In this document: positions 9,157 through 18,562 of the stretch, piece by piece
How positions within the stretch are numbered: position 1 is the stretch's first letter
Layout: every line of letters begins with the position of its first letter
Assembly (NCBI GenBank): GCA_002753095.1
Contig: PDZU01000022.1
Location: 1 to 44,882, forward strand
Direction of reading: 5' to 3'
Source: Magnetococcales bacterium
Lineage (GTDB): Bacteria > Pseudomonadota > Magnetococcia > Magnetococcales > Magnetaquicoccaceae
DNA length: 44,882 nucleotides
Notes under the pieces: generated by a model
Told to the model about the DNA's origin: nothing
Database searches by the model: none
Seen by the model: only the letters and a program-made list of their open reading frames with translations
Program-made: the position numbers and the translations under genes

Positions 9157-9708
9157 ATGAGTTCACTCCCATTACCGGATAAGGCAACGTTGCTGCGTGT
9201 TCTGTTAGAGAATGAAGGGCGCGCCATGGTTTGTTTGGATGCGACGCGTGTGGGTGTTGACGTACCCAGGCGTTTCAGCAGTGATCCTGGTTTGATGTTG
9301 GTTTTCAATGTCAACATGCCGCAGCCCATTGAAATTTTGCCGCATTGTGTTGCTTCTGAGCTTCGTTTTGGTGGTATTCCGCATTATTGTGTCATTCCTT
9401 TTGATGCTGTATGGAGTATTTTCAATCCAGACACCAATCATGGCATGGTTTGGCCGGATGACATGCCGGAGAGTGTGCGTCATTCGCATGGGGTATTACA
9501 GTTACCGTTGCAGCCGGTTTATCCCAATGAGCCCATTATGGTTGGGGTAGCCAATGAGATGGCTTCTTTTGCTGAGTCTGCTCCTGTTGTTGAGGCACGT
9601 CCGCAGTTGCGGTTGATTGAGGGTGGGCAGCAGGAGGGTGAGGTACAAGCTGCATCGTCGTCGACTGTTGTCAAGGGTGGCCGACCCAATTTGCGTCTGG
9701 TGGAATGA
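9157..9708 (+). CDS. sspB: SspB-family ClpXP protease adaptor
   Basis: Protein of 183 residues matching the alphaproteobacterial type of SspB, which tethers ssrA-tagged substrates to ClpXP. The substrate-binding fold covers residues 10-115, including GLMLVFNVNMPQPIEI and the core motif ELRFGGIPHYCVIPFDAVW. The Pro/Ser/Gly-rich tail ends RPNLRLVE (176-183), the expected ClpX-binding peptide. Unusually, a near copy, RPQLRLIE, occurs at 148-155 inside the linker. SspB normally dimerises, so each dimer could present four ClpX-docking peptides. It sits 11 bases behind the exonuclease gene and is followed by a long structured repeat. Confidence 0.85.
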   Translation: MSSLPLPDKATLLRVLLENEGRAMVCLDATRVGVDVPRRFSSDPGLMLVFNVNMPQPIEILPHCVASELRFGGIPHYCVIPFDAVWSIFNPDTNHGMVWPDDMPESVRHSHGVLQLPLQPVYPNEPIMVGVANEMASFAESAPVVEARPQLRLIEGGQQEGEVQAASSSTVVKGGRPNLRLVE

Positions 9709-9751
9709 CGGTTCCGTATTTTTGATACCTTGAAAAAAGAATAAATCTATT

Positions 9752-10184
9752 GCGGGGTGCAGGGGCGATCATCGCCCCTGCCGGGTGCAGGGCGGAGCCT
9801 TGCCGGGTGCAGGGCGGAGCCTTGCTTGTAATGGCGCGCTTTTACCGAAGCAGATTTGGCGCAGCCAAATCTGCGCAGCGCGCCTAAATTTGTGCCCCGC
9901 AGGGGCACGCTTTGGGAGGGCGGACGCCCGACTTTTAACCGCGAGGTACTGAGTCACCTACGGGAAAAACCCATTGGAAAGCAGTGCGTGTTGGCGCAGA
10001 AAACCGCGCCAACACGCACTGCTTGCGTCAATTAGGCGCGCTGCGCCGATGCAAAAAACGCATCGGCTTATCGTGAAGAGCGCGCCAAAGGCAAAAGATT
10101 AAAAGCGAAAAGATTAAAAGATTAAAAGCAAAATTCCCAGGGCGCTGCCCTGGACCCGCCAGGGAGCCAGCTCCCTGGACCCGC
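9752..10184 (+). repeat. Composite multi-hairpin intergenic element, copy 1
   Basis: This stretch between sspB and radA has no credible gene and is almost entirely stacked inverted repeats. Arms are 9760-9769/9771-9780, a tandem pair of small hairpins (9781-9824), a two-tier hairpin with outer arms 9833-9839/9878-9884 and inner 9850-9860/9864-9874, then 9892-9898/9902-9908 and 9918-9922/9925-9929. A variable centre (about 9938-9970) precedes a perfect 17-bp stem 9981-9997/10006-10022. Next is a two-tier hairpin with outer 10035-10042/10079-10086 and inner 10045-10052/10060-10067. An A-rich run with AGATTAAAAG repeats (10094-10130) and stems 10137-10143/10147-10153 and 10159-10167/10170-10178 close it. 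A second copy lies at 31771-32187 in reverse orientation. The role is unknown: structured RNA, mobile palindromic element or both. Confidence 0.85.
9781..9824 (+). repeat. Perfect 22-bp tandem duplication inside element copy 1
   Basis: Positions 9781-9802 and 9803-9824 are identical. Each unit contains a small stem CAGGGC/GCCTTG with a GGA loop. The other copy of the element has only one such unit, one pair longer, so this looks like a recent local duplication. Confidence 0.9.
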
Positions 10185-10213
10185 AATTGTTTGTTCTTTA
10201 TCCCGAAACGGTC

Positions 10214-11578
10214 ATGGCCAAGGAAAAGTCCTCTTTTGTCTGCAGCGAATGCGGCGCCGAATCAATCCAATGGGAGGGACGCTGCGCCAGTTGCGGCAGC
10301 TGGAACTCCTTGCAACGATTCCAACCAGCCCCACTCTCCCGGAACAGTACCGCACCCCACTTTTTGACCGAATCCCACCCGGTAGATCTGGCACAGGTGG
10401 TCGCCGACCCCCGCCCCCGCCTGACCTTGGATAACCAAGAACTGCGTCGCGTTCTGGGCGGTGGCTTGACCCAGGGATCAGCAGTACTGCTGGCAGGCGA
10501 CCCAGGTATCGGCAAATCAACCTTGTTGATGGCAACCATGGCCGATTTTGCCCGCCGTACCTCCGTGCTCTACGTTTCCGGCGAAGAGTCGATCCAACAG
10601 CTCAAACAACGCAGCATGCGCCTGGAGATGATGGAAAAAGGGCTGCTGGTCTTGATGGAAAATCGCCTGGAAGCGGTCATCCACAACGCCGAGCAGCTCA
10701 AACCAACGGTGTTGGTGGTCGATTCGGTGCAAACCTTGGCCAGCGACCGCACCGGATCAGCCGCCGGCTCAGTCTCCCAAGTGCGGGAGTGCGCCGCCCA
10801 GTTGATTCAGTTGGCCAAACAGCGCAACATGGCCCTGTTTTTGGTCGGACACGTCACCAAAGATGGCCAAATAGCCGGTCCACGTGTCCTGGAACACATG
10901 GTGGATACGGTGCTCTATTTCGAAGGGGAACGGGGCCATAACTACCGCATCCTGCGCGCCGTCAAAAACCGCTTCGGCCCCGCCAACGAAATCGGCGTTT
11001 TTGAGATGAGCGAAAGCGGCCTGCGCGAAGTCGCCAACCCCTCCGAACTGTTCCTCTCCGAACGGGTGGCCGGTGCAGCCGGCTCGGTGGTCTACGCCGG
11101 ACTAGAAGGAACCCGCCCCTTACTGCTGGAGATTCAGGCGTTGGTAGCCCCTACCCCCTTGCCCCAACCACGCCGTACCACACTCGGCCTGGATCCCAAC
11201 CGTCTGGCCATGCTGACAGCGGTAATGGAAAAACGGTTGGGGTTGGGACTATTCAACCATGATATTTTTCTCAATGTAGCCGGAGGTTTCCGGGTAACCG
11301 AGCCTGCTGTCGATCTGGCCGTCTGTGCCGCCCTGGTGGCCTCCCATCGCAACCTCAGCCTGGACGCCAATCTGGTGATTTTGGGCGAGGTGGGTCTTTC
11401 TGGAGAGGTCAGATCGGTCTCTCATGTGGCAACCCGCCTCAAGGAAGCAGCCAAATTGGGCTTCAGCCGCTGCATCGTGCCAGAAAAAGCACTCCGCTCC
11501 TTGCCAGAAGGGTTGCCCATTGCCCTGGATCCGGTAAAATCGGTGGAAGAGATGGTACGGCGTTTGCTCGCACCCTGA
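10214..11578 (+). CDS. radA: DNA repair protein RadA/Sms
   Basis: RadA is a RecA-like, DnaB-like ATPase that extends heteroduplex DNA during recombination and repair. This 454-residue copy has the complete layout. A C4 zinc finger (C10, C13, C24, C27) is followed by Walker A GDPGIGKST at 95-103, the RadA signature KNRFG followed by GPANEIGVFEM, and a C-terminal Lon-protease-like domain (VAGGFRVTEPAVDLAVCAAL, then GEVGLSGEVRSVSH). The ATG at 10214 begins the family-typical MAKEKSSFVCSECG; an upstream in-frame TTG at 10187 is unlikely. It lies just behind the structured repeat, which may contribute to its leader, and 33 bases before cvpA. Confidence 0.95.
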   Translation: MAKEKSSFVCSECGAESIQWEGRCASCGSWNSLQRFQPAPLSRNSTAPHFLTESHPVDLAQVVADPRPRLTLDNQELRRVLGGGLTQGSAVLLAGDPGIGKSTLLMATMADFARRTSVLYVSGEESIQQLKQRSMRLEMMEKGLLVLMENRLEAVIHNAEQLKPTVLVVDSVQTLASDRTGSAAGSVSQVRECAAQLIQLAKQRNMALFLVGHVTKDGQIAGPRVLEHMVDTVLYFEGERGHNYRILRAVKNRFGPANEIGVFEMSESGLREVANPSELFLSERVAGAAGSVVYAGLEGTRPLLLEIQALVAPTPLPQPRRTTLGLDPNRLAMLTAVMEKRLGLGLFNHDIFLNVAGGFRVTEPAVDLAVCAALVASHRNLSLDANLVILGEVGLSGEVRSVSHVATRLKEAAKLGFSRCIVPEKALRSLPEGLPIALDPVKSVEEMVRRLLAP

Positions 11579-11611
11579 CGTTATCTCTGTTCCATCGAAG
11601 GACTCTTGCCG

Positions 11612-12157
11612 ATGAACAACTCACTGGACACCTTGATTGTCCTGGTCTTGACTGTTTCTGGCCTGTTGGCGACCATGCGCGGCTTTTTGCGCGAGGTGGT
11701 CGGCTTGTTGGGCTGGATCGTTGCTTTTGTGGTGGCATCACGCTTTTTTGGCGATTTTGCCACGGTACTGGCTAACTGGATCCATCAGGCATACCTGACC
11801 AAGCCGGTGGCATTTTTCCTGATTTTTTTTGGTATGTTGTTGGTTTTTGGCTTTTTGGGACAACGCATGCAACAATTGGCCAGCCATGCCGGGCTGTCGG
11901 TTGCCGACCGGTTCATGGGACTCTGTTTCGGCATGGCCAGAGGCGTATTGATTTTGTTGGTTGGTTTTATTTTGTTCAACAGTCTCATGCAGGGAGAACC
12001 ACCAGGGGAAATGTTGACCCAATCGGTGCTGGCTCCCTATTTACAGCGGGGCGCCGATTGGCTTGCCCAGCAGTTCGGTCAGGATTGGGTGACCACACAC
12101 ACCAATAGCCTGCAATCCAACCTGGGACAGATGGTGCGTCCCGTTTCTCAGCCGTAA
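11612..12157 (+). CDS. cvpA: CvpA family inner membrane protein
   Basis: Integral membrane protein of about 182 residues with four hydrophobic segments, around residues 6-23, 28-45, 65-85 and 103-122. It begins with the family-typical pattern of a short polar start, a long helix and the GFLREVVGLLGWIVAF motif. CvpA was named for colicin V production in E. coli and affects envelope homeostasis; the molecular activity is not settled. AAGGAC lies upstream of the ATG at 11612. As in many proteobacteria it directly precedes purF, 15 bases away, so the two are probably co-transcribed. Confidence 0.85.
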   Translation: MNNSLDTLIVLVLTVSGLLATMRGFLREVVGLLGWIVAFVVASRFFGDFATVLANWIHQAYLTKPVAFFLIFFGMLLVFGFLGQRMQQLASHAGLSVADRFMGLCFGMARGVLILLVGFILFNSLMQGEPPGEMLTQSVLAPYLQRGADWLAQQFGQDWVTTHTNSLQSNLGQMVRPVSQP

Positions 12158-12172
12158 TCGACAAGGTGCCTC

Positions 12173-13606
12173 GTGACTCTGCTTTTGGATGATCATTTTC
12201 ATGATTCCTGTGGTATTTTCGGCGTCTACAATCACTCCGAAGCGGCCAATCTGGTCTATTTGGGCCTCTACGCCCTGCAACATCGGGGGCAGGAGTCTGC
12301 CGGAATTGTCTCGGTGGAGGATCGCATTTTCCACTGTCATCGCGACAAAGGCTTGGTTGCTGACGTTTTCAAACGCCCGGATCTGGATCAGTTGCGGGGC
12401 CCGCAAGCCATCGGTCATGTACGCTATTCCACAGCCGGTGGCTCGGCCAGCATCCGCAATATTCAGCCGTTGGTCGTGGATACGGCTCAGGGTGGCATGG
12501 CAGTGGCCCACAATGGCAACTTGGTCAACGCGGTGGAGATGCGCCGTCAACTGGAACGTCTGGGCTCCATCTTTCAATCGACCATGGATACGGAAGTGAT
12601 CGTCCATCTGGCAGCCCGTTCACAACGTCGCACACTGACGGAACGGTTGATCGAATCGTTGCATCAGGTACGCGGGGCCTATGCGCTGTTGGCCATGGGC
12701 GAGGATTGCATCATCGGCGTGCGGGATCCCGATGGCATGCGCCCGCTGGTGCTGGGGCAATGGCCAGAACGTGACAACGCCTATGTTCTTTCTTCAGAAA
12801 CTTGCGCCCTGCATCTGGTAGAGGCACAATTTGTCCGAGACATTCAACCCGGTGAGATGGTGGTGATCAGTGCCAAGGGGGTGGAGTCCTTTTTTCCCTT
12901 CCCCAAACGACAAAGCCACCACATCTGCATTTTTGAGTATATCTACTTTGCCCGCCCCGATTCGACCATCGACGGGATCAATGTCTATGAGTCGCGCAAG
13001 CGCATTGGAGCCCGTCTGGCCGAAGAGCATCCAGTGGAAGCGGATCTGGTAGTACCAGTTCCTGATTCTGGTGTTCCGGCGGCGTTGGGTTTTTCCCAGG
13101 CCTCCGGTATCCCTTTCGAGTTGGGCATCATTCGCAACCACTATGTCGGGCGCACCTTTATCGAACCACAACAGGCGATTCGCCATTTTGGGGTCAAGAT
13201 CAAGCTCAACACCAACCCGAATATCGTCGCCGGCAAGCGGGTGGTGCTGGTTGATGATTCGGTGGTGCGGGGTACCACCAGCCGTAAAATTGTCAAAATG
13301 GTGCGTGCTGCCGGGGCCAAAGAGGTCCATCTGCGCATCTCATCGCCGCCCACGACCCATCCCTGTTACTATGGCATCGACACCCCCACCCGCCGCGAAC
13401 TGTTGGCCGCCACCCACACCATCGAGGAGATGCGCGCCTATACCACCGCCGATTCGTTGGGCTTTCTCTCCCTGAAAGGGCTGTACAAGGTGGTCAACAA
13501 CGGCCACCATCTGGGCTTCTGCGACGCCTGTTTCTCTGGCAACTATCCCATCGTTTTCCCCAAACATGAAGAGGAACCGCAGTTGACTCTGCTGCAGGAG
13601 ATTTAG
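12173..13606 (+). CDS. purF: Amidophosphoribosyltransferase
   Basis: First committed enzyme of purine synthesis: it makes phosphoribosylamine from PRPP and glutamine. Length is 477 residues. The catalytic cysteine is C13 in DSCGIFG, so a 12-residue leader must be removed, as in the Bacillus-type enzyme. The four cysteines expected for that type's [4Fe-4S] cluster are visible: one in [15 protein letters not shown], one in HPCYYGID and two in [11 protein letters not shown]. The PRPP loop is [14 protein letters not shown]. The start is GTG at 12173 with AGGTG five bases upstream. It follows cvpA and is followed after 11 bases by the accessory ATPase cassette, which could share its transcript. 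Confidence 0.96.
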   Translation: MTLLLDDHFHDSCGIFGVYNHSEAANLVYLGLYALQHRGQESAGIVSVEDRIFHCHRDKGLVADVFKRPDLDQLRGPQAIGHVRYSTAGGSASIRNIQPLVVDTAQGGMAVAHNGNLVNAVEMRRQLERLGSIFQSTMDTEVIVHLAARSQRRTLTERLIESLHQVRGAYALLAMGEDCIIGVRDPDGMRPLVLGQWPERDNAYVLSSETCALHLVEAQFVRDIQPGEMVVISAKGVESFFPFPKRQSHHICIFEYIYFARPDSTIDGINVYESRKRIGARLAEEHPVEADLVVPVPDSGVPAALGFSQASGIPFELGIIRNHYVGRTFIEPQQAIRHFGVKIKLNTNPNIVAGKRVVLVDDSVVRGTTSRKIVKMVRAAGAKEVHLRISSPPTTHPCYYGIDTPTRRELLAATHTIEEMRAYTTADSLGFLSLKGLYKVVNNGHHLGFCDACFSGNYPIVFPKHEEEPQLTLLQEI

Positions 13607-13617
13607 GAGCAAAAGGA

Positions 13618-15006
13618 ATGAAATGCCGGTTCAAGAATATTGGTTTGGTGAAGGATGCCTCCCTGGAGTTGGGAGCGTTGACCATTCTTGCTGGCCCCAA
13701 CAATGCCGGGAAATCGTATATTACCTATGCCCTGTACGGGTTCTACCAAGTGTGTGGTGATTATTTTTCCCTTGGTGAACCCATAAAAACCATTGTCAGT
13801 GACTTGCAAGAGACCAAACATGCCTATCTAAATTTGCTGGAGATTGATTTCAAGACAATCTTCTCGACCATGGCTGAGGGCTATTCGCGTCGTCTGCATG
13901 AGGTTTTCAGCGCCAAACGGGAGGACTTCAAGAATGCAGAATTTTCCATAGAACTCGATGATTTACCTGAAAGGTTATCCTTGCTGGGTAAAATACCCGA
14001 ATCGTTGACCTTGCGTTATGGCAGCATCCGGTTGCAGGCCACCTTGCAGCAGATTGAGATGAGACCGCATATCAGTTTCGATTTAAGTGCTGGCGATACC
14101 CATGAGCTTCCTTTCATTCCCATCGGCCATTGCGTGGCCCGTCTGATATTGCCGCACATCCTGTCCGCCCCCTACATCGGTGTTTCGGAACGGTTGGGCA
14201 TACCATTGTTCTATAAAGATTTGGATGTACAAAAAATTGCCTTGATCGAACATTTACAAAAATCGACAGATGGCTCAAACAATGATCTGTTCACCAAACT
14301 TCCTGAAATTGTGCATAGTTCAAACAGTCGCTATGGACTGCCTGTTCGGGAAAGTATCAACTTTACCCGTTCCATTCAGGATTTAGCAAACAGCGACAGC
14401 GCCGATACAGAAATCGCAGCATTGTGCAACTATATTGTTGAGATGACCGGGGGAGTCTACCGTTATCAACCACCAGAAGGTTTACTCTTTTGTTCAAAAC
14501 CTTACACAAGGAAAAAATTTTCTCTGACTGCCAATCTTTGGTCCTCCTCGGTCAAGTCACTCTCCAGCCTCTTTTTTTATTTCAAGCACATTGCAAAATC
14601 TGGTCAACTGCTGATCATTGATGAACCGGAGATCCATTTGACACCAAAAAATCAAATCGTTCTTGCCCGTCTCCTCGCCGCCTGCGTCAACAAGGGGTTG
14701 CAAGTCTGGATCACCACGCACAGTGATTATTTGATTAAAGAGTTTAACAATTTGATGATGTTGTACCAGATCCCTAAGCCGATGCAAGAAACGGCCATGC
14801 ATCGCACCTATTCCTACAAGCCTCAAGAGTTATTAAATCCAGAGTCCGTGCGAGCCTATTCTTGTGCAAATGGCACGGTATCCGAATGTGCCAAAGATAA
14901 ATTTGGCATTGCCATTTCCTCTATAGACGAGGTTATTGTCAACATGAATGATACAGCTAACGAGTTGGCTGTATTCATAGAAGAACTTGTTCTTCAGGAG
15001 ACATAA
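13618..15006 (+). CDS. ABC-type (SMC/OLD-like) ATPase, putative defence protein
   Basis: Protein of 462 residues from the AAA_15/AAA_21 group of stand-alone ABC ATPases. Walker A is GPNNAGKS (26-33). A signature-like SSVKSLSSL segment precedes Walker B LLIIDEPEIHLTP, with D335-E336, and the switch histidine is H368 in THSDYL. About 270 residues between Walker A and the signature form a variable insert, as in OLD, AriA or PtuA proteins. AGGAG precedes the ATG by 8 bases. The next gene begins two bases after this stop, so the pair is one unit. Such ATPase-nuclease pairs are common phage-defence modules. Base composition is more AT-rich than the neighbouring purF, hinting at transfer. The target and trigger are unknown. 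Confidence 0.75.
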   Translation: MKCRFKNIGLVKDASLELGALTILAGPNNAGKSYITYALYGFYQVCGDYFSLGEPIKTIVSDLQETKHAYLNLLEIDFKTIFSTMAEGYSRRLHEVFSAKREDFKNAEFSIELDDLPERLSLLGKIPESLTLRYGSIRLQATLQQIEMRPHISFDLSAGDTHELPFIPIGHCVARLILPHILSAPYIGVSERLGIPLFYKDLDVQKIALIEHLQKSTDGSNNDLFTKLPEIVHSSNSRYGLPVRESINFTRSIQDLANSDSADTEIAALCNYIVEMTGGVYRYQPPEGLLFCSKPYTRKKFSLTANLWSSSVKSLSSLFFYFKHIAKSGQLLIIDEPEIHLTPKNQIVLARLLAACVNKGLQVWITTHSDYLIKEFNNLMMLYQIPKPMQETAMHRTYSYKPQELLNPESVRAYSCANGTVSECAKDKFGIAISSIDEVIVNMNDTANELAVFIEELVLQET

Positions 15007-15008
15007 AG

Positions 15009-15668
15009 GTGGAGTCTTTACAATATCTCAGAGAAATATTGAATCCAGAAATAATTAAAGATGTAAATACATCGCTTGTTACTAATACATTCATCACACT
15101 AAAAGAGAACAATCCAGATGCCAAGAACAAGGAGATATGTTTATATCTACCTGATTATTCTATCGTATTTTCCCTTGATCAGTCCAAGTTACCGAAAAAA
15201 TCGCTTTACTTGCATCCGAGTAACAGACTGCTGCACGGCGGTTGTGACTATGTGGTTTTCTGTTACTACAAAGAGATGTACTGGTTTATCATGATCGAAC
15301 TCAAATCATTCAATCCAAAAGGAATCAAGGAACAATTCTTCAGCTCATCTGCATTTATCCGTTATTTGCGGGAACTGATTTATCTGCGTGATGGCCTACC
15401 TTTACGTTATGGATTGGTATCCCTTGAATTTTCCAGAAGCCGTACCGTGCAGAAGCAGACCACACATAACACGCTTCCACATCGAACTCTTTTTCATGAT
15501 GGTGCGTGGTATTACAAAATAATCAATCACAAGACATTCTCGCTAAAATCGCTATTGGATCAAGAGCACAACAAAAAATCAGAGGATCAAGGCATCGATC
15601 TGTTCTGCTTTAACCGACACAGCACATTCGGACAAGATCTGACTGTTCACGCAACAGCACAGCATTGA
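15009..15668 (+). CDS. Putative PD-(D/E)XK nuclease partner of the ATPase
   Basis: Protein of 219 residues that I do not recognise as a named family. It shows a restriction-fold core: GGCDYVVF supplies D80, the next strand FIMIELKS supplies E97 and K99, and Q109 follows in a helix. Together these give D-x16-E-x-K plus a trailing Q, the usual PD-(D/E)XK layout. No N-terminal DNA-binding domain is evident. The GTG at 15009 has AGGAG 8 bases upstream, inside the end of the ATPase gene, which implies translational coupling. It is AT-rich compared with flanking genes. Most likely the effector of an ATPase-controlled defence pair. The nuclease call is an inference from one motif set. Confidence 0.6.
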   Translation: MESLQYLREILNPEIIKDVNTSLVTNTFITLKENNPDAKNKEICLYLPDYSIVFSLDQSKLPKKSLYLHPSNRLLHGGCDYVVFCYYKEMYWFIMIELKSFNPKGIKEQFFSSSAFIRYLRELIYLRDGLPLRYGLVSLEFSRSRTVQKQTTHNTLPHRTLFHDGAWYYKIINHKTFSLKSLLDQEHNKKSEDQGIDLFCFNRHSTFGQDLTVHATAQH

Positions 15669-15687
15669 TTGCCATCACATATCACGC

Positions 15688-18417
15688 TCACTCCCCCCCC
15701 GCACACGCCTCCCGGTACAACTGATCCAGGTGCTGGAACATCTCATCCTTGATGGCATTGAAACGGTTCATGCCATTGCTGGCCTGTTGCACCTCGCCCC
15801 GTTGCACCAGTTCCACCAGTTGGCGGGCGGTTTCATGCACCTGCAAATGCACCCGCCCCAACGCCTGAAAAGTCGGCAAGGTACCAAAACGCCGTTCCCC
15901 TTCGCTGTAGTACCATTTGCCAAAATCGCACTCGCGACCCGATTTCACCTGTTCCGGCGTCAAGCCTTCCCGACCGCGAATGACATTTTCCAAGCTGCCC
16001 AGCCACTTCAGATGGGCGCCTTTGACCGCTTGCACGGAAAAGGGCTCCTCGCCGATGGTCAAAGAGCGCACAGACTCGGCCAGATTGCGCCCCGGCACGG
16101 AGGCGGTATCAATCAAACGGGAGGTGTGCTGAATGCCCCCCTCGATAAAGGAGAACTGCAAGACCAGATCCTTGATGCGCGCATCAGAGACCACGACCTT
16201 TTCTGCCGACCGTTCCGAGGTGAGGGCCAACTGTTGCACCTCTTGGGTGCGTTCCGCCAAATAGCGGGCCGAATCTGCTGCCCCTGCCGAAAGATAGGTG
16301 ATTTGCTCCACCTCTCGGACCGCCTGCCCCACCGATTGGGCCACTTCACGCGTAGCCACACTCAACTCCGCCATGCTGCGCCCCACATCCCGACCGGCAT
16401 CCTTCACCCGCTCCATGGCCTGACTGATCTGATTGATGCTGCCAGACTGTTCGTCCACATTGCCAGCAATCATGCGATTGGCCTGTTCAATTTCCAGGAT
16501 TCCCACCATGCTGGCCTTGCTGGCATCAGAAGCCTCGGATGATTTTATCTGGATGTTATTGATAAATTCGGAAATGGTCCGTGTCGCCTCACCGGTCTGG
16601 CGCGCCAACTCCTTGACCTCATTGGCCACCACCGCAAACCCTTTGCCCGCATCGCCTGCACTGGCCGCCTCGATGGAGGCATTCAACGCCAACATATTGG
16701 TCTGATCGGCAATGGTGTTAATCAGGGTCACCACCTCACCAATCTGTTGCGCCAGGGTGGTCAACTCCGTCATCACCTGCACCGCCCTGCGGGCATAACC
16801 TGTCGCCTCCGAAGATTGCCGCACCGCCCGCTCACAACGGCCTCGCACCTCCACCACCACCTTCTCCAAATCGCCAACCGAGGAGGAAACATGGCTTACC
16901 GATCCATTCACCTCATCCAAACTGCGTTGCACAGCCACCGTATTGGCATTGATCTCCTCCGTGGCCGAGGCCACGCTGCCCACACTGTTGGAGACACTGC
17001 CCGCCCCATCGGCAATGGTGCCCACATCATTGGCCAACTGCCGGGTCGTCATGGCCGCCGTGGCCACCTCTTCGGCCACCTGGGTAATGGTCTGCCGAAT
17101 GGCCTGCATATGGCCAGAAATCTGTTCCAGATCTTCCATCACCCCCTGGGCATGCCGTTGACTGGTTGCGGTCTCCTTCTGCAACGCATTGCGGGCATTA
17201 CCCAACTCACTGGCACTCACCTCCATGGAGTGGGACTGCAACAGCACCTCGCGCACCGTTTGGCGCAACTGGAGGATCATCCGACCAACTGCCCCATGGA
17301 TACTGCCATCCTGCAAGCGGGCAGTCGCCACAGGAACCGTCAAATCTCCTTGCGCAACCCGATTGACCATGGCCACCAACGCCTCCGGCTCGCTGCCAAT
17401 CTGACGCAAAATCATGCGGCTGAACAGCAGACTCAGGATGGTGGAAAGGAGCATGCCAGCCACGATAAAGGCCAAATTGATGAAAAAGCGGATCCGCGCC
17501 TGCATCCCTAGCGTCTGTGTCTGCTGGTGCAGATCGTCGGCCAGGCGATCTTCCAGCACCTTGATGCGATCAATCTTGCGGCTGATGGTCTGGAACCAAT
17601 GGGCCGGATCAATGCCAAAACCAGCACTGGTTGACCGTGCAAACACAAGGGTACGGATTTGCTCCACCTCCACGGCCTCGGGACTGGCCAGGATCTGTTT
17701 GAGCGCTGTCGCCTGTTCCGACGTGGCCTGGGCCAAAAAAAGTTGGTTGAAAAGCTCCTGATAACCGATCAGTTGCGTAAAACGGCGAAAGACACCTTCC
17801 GCAAAGCCATTGGCCGCCAAGGTACTGGTTAAGGTGGCCCGTTCCAAACCCGCATACTCTTTACTGTTCAACAGATTGACATAGGCATGCACCGCCTCTG
17901 CCATCACCATGGTCGGGGCCTGTTTGGCCAATGTCGAGATCAGGTGCAAAAGGCGGGTGATGGAGTCGCTATAGTAGGTGATTACCTCGCCCGCAGTCGG
18001 TTGCATCGTATCAATCTGGGTGCGCTTCTGCTGCAGTGACGCCAATTTATCCTGACTATTGGCCCACAAACTCGCCAACGCATTTTGTTCGGCCTGCGGC
18101 ATTTGTCCCAAATAGTCTGCCAACTGTTGAATGGCCCGGTCGCTGCCATCGCGGCGTTGCACTGCCAACTCCTCCCGAAAGCGCATCCCCTTGCTGCTGA
18201 GCCACCCGGCAGAAAGCCCCCGCTCTTTCTGCAATTCATGGATGGCAGCACTGGCCCGAATGGCAATCTCTACCCTGTTTTCCATCTGCACCATGCCCTG
18301 CAGTAGCTCCCATTTGCTCAAGATACCCAGAATGCCGAGAGAGAGGATACCGATCAGGGCAACCACCAAAAGAACGATAAATTTTGTTCTTAATTGCAAA
18401 GCGTTCAAGAAATTCAT
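15688..18417 (-). CDS. Methyl-accepting chemotaxis protein with NIT sensor and CZB domain
   Basis: Chemoreceptor of 909 residues. A first membrane helix (about 10-33) is followed by a periplasmic NIT (nitrate/nitrite-sensing-like) domain with the motif [14 protein letters not shown] second membrane helix ([21 protein letters not shown]) leads to a HAMP segment, a long coiled MCP signalling domain with the tip sequence [21 protein letters not shown], and a C-terminal CZB (chemoreceptor zinc-binding) domain. The CZB ligands are H802, C830 in CDFGKWYY, H857 and H861. CZB domains bind zinc and respond to oxidants such as hypochlorous acid. AGGACT precedes the ATG. No chemotaxis operon is adjacent, but a CheW-CZB gene lies 4.7 kb away. 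Confidence 0.9.
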   Translation of the reverse strand: MNFLNALQLRTKFIVLLVVALIGILSLGILGILSKWELLQGMVQMENRVEIAIRASAAIHELQKERGLSAGWLSSKGMRFREELAVQRRDGSDRAIQQLADYLGQMPQAEQNALASLWANSQDKLASLQQKRTQIDTMQPTAGEVITYYSDSITRLLHLISTLAKQAPTMVMAEAVHAYVNLLNSKEYAGLERATLTSTLAANGFAEGVFRRFTQLIGYQELFNQLFLAQATSEQATALKQILASPEAVEVEQIRTLVFARSTSAGFGIDPAHWFQTISRKIDRIKVLEDRLADDLHQQTQTLGMQARIRFFINLAFIVAGMLLSTILSLLFSRMILRQIGSEPEALVAMVNRVAQGDLTVPVATARLQDGSIHGAVGRMILQLRQTVREVLLQSHSMEVSASELGNARNALQKETATSQRHAQGVMEDLEQISGHMQAIRQTITQVAEEVATAAMTTRQLANDVGTIADGAGSVSNSVGSVASATEEINANTVAVQRSLDEVNGSVSHVSSSVGDLEKVVVEVRGRCERAVRQSSEATGYARRAVQVMTELTTLAQQIGEVVTLINTIADQTNMLALNASIEAASAGDAGKGFAVVANEVKELARQTGEATRTISEFINNIQIKSSEASDASKASMVGILEIEQANRMIAGNVDEQSGSINQISQAMERVKDAGRDVGRSMAELSVATREVAQSVGQAVREVEQITYLSAGAADSARYLAERTQEVQQLALTSERSAEKVVVSDARIKDLVLQFSFIEGGIQHTSRLIDTASVPGRNLAESVRSLTIGEEPFSVQAVKGAHLKWLGSLENVIRGREGLTPEQVKSGRECDFGKWYYSEGERRFGTLPTFQALGRVHLQVHETARQLVELVQRGEVQQASNGMNRFNAIKDEMFQHLDQLYREACAGGE

Positions 18418-18514
18418 TCCAGAGTCCTTGACAAGAAGGAGTCATACAAAGACGAGATGATCAATTATTATTATCTACATACCGGCAAAGGAGATACTTT
18501 TTATAATCCACCCA

Positions 18515-18549
18515 GAAAAAAGCGGGCCCGGTGTCAAACCGGACCCGCT
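18515..18549 (-). terminator. Rho-independent terminator of serA
   Basis: On the minus strand an 11-12 bp GC-rich stem with one mismatch (18521-18549, AGCGGGTCCGGT paired with ACCGGGCCCGCT) is followed directly by TTTTTT (18520-18515). It lies 14 bases beyond the serA stop. Confidence 0.9.
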
Positions 18550-18562
18550 GCACGACAGTTTT

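Noticed and set aside
9769-9957. Open frame on the minus strand in element copy 1 and a similar one at 31931-32170 on the plus strand, sharing a peptide with VKSRASALPK and APAGH
   Set aside because: The shared peptide comes only from the conserved hairpin linker of the repeat. Neither frame has a ribosome site and both run through palindromes, so these are likely artefacts, though they may be annotated as hypothetical proteins.
9752-10184. Element copy 1 as a CRISPR array
   Set aside because: Repeats are palindromic modules of different sequence and spacing; there are no regularly spaced identical direct repeats with unique spacers.
9752-10184. Element copy 1 as a transposon or insertion sequence
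   Set aside because: No transposase frame is present, I see no flanking target-site duplication, and the ends are hairpins instead of a terminal inverted pair spanning the unit. A non-autonomous element is not excluded.
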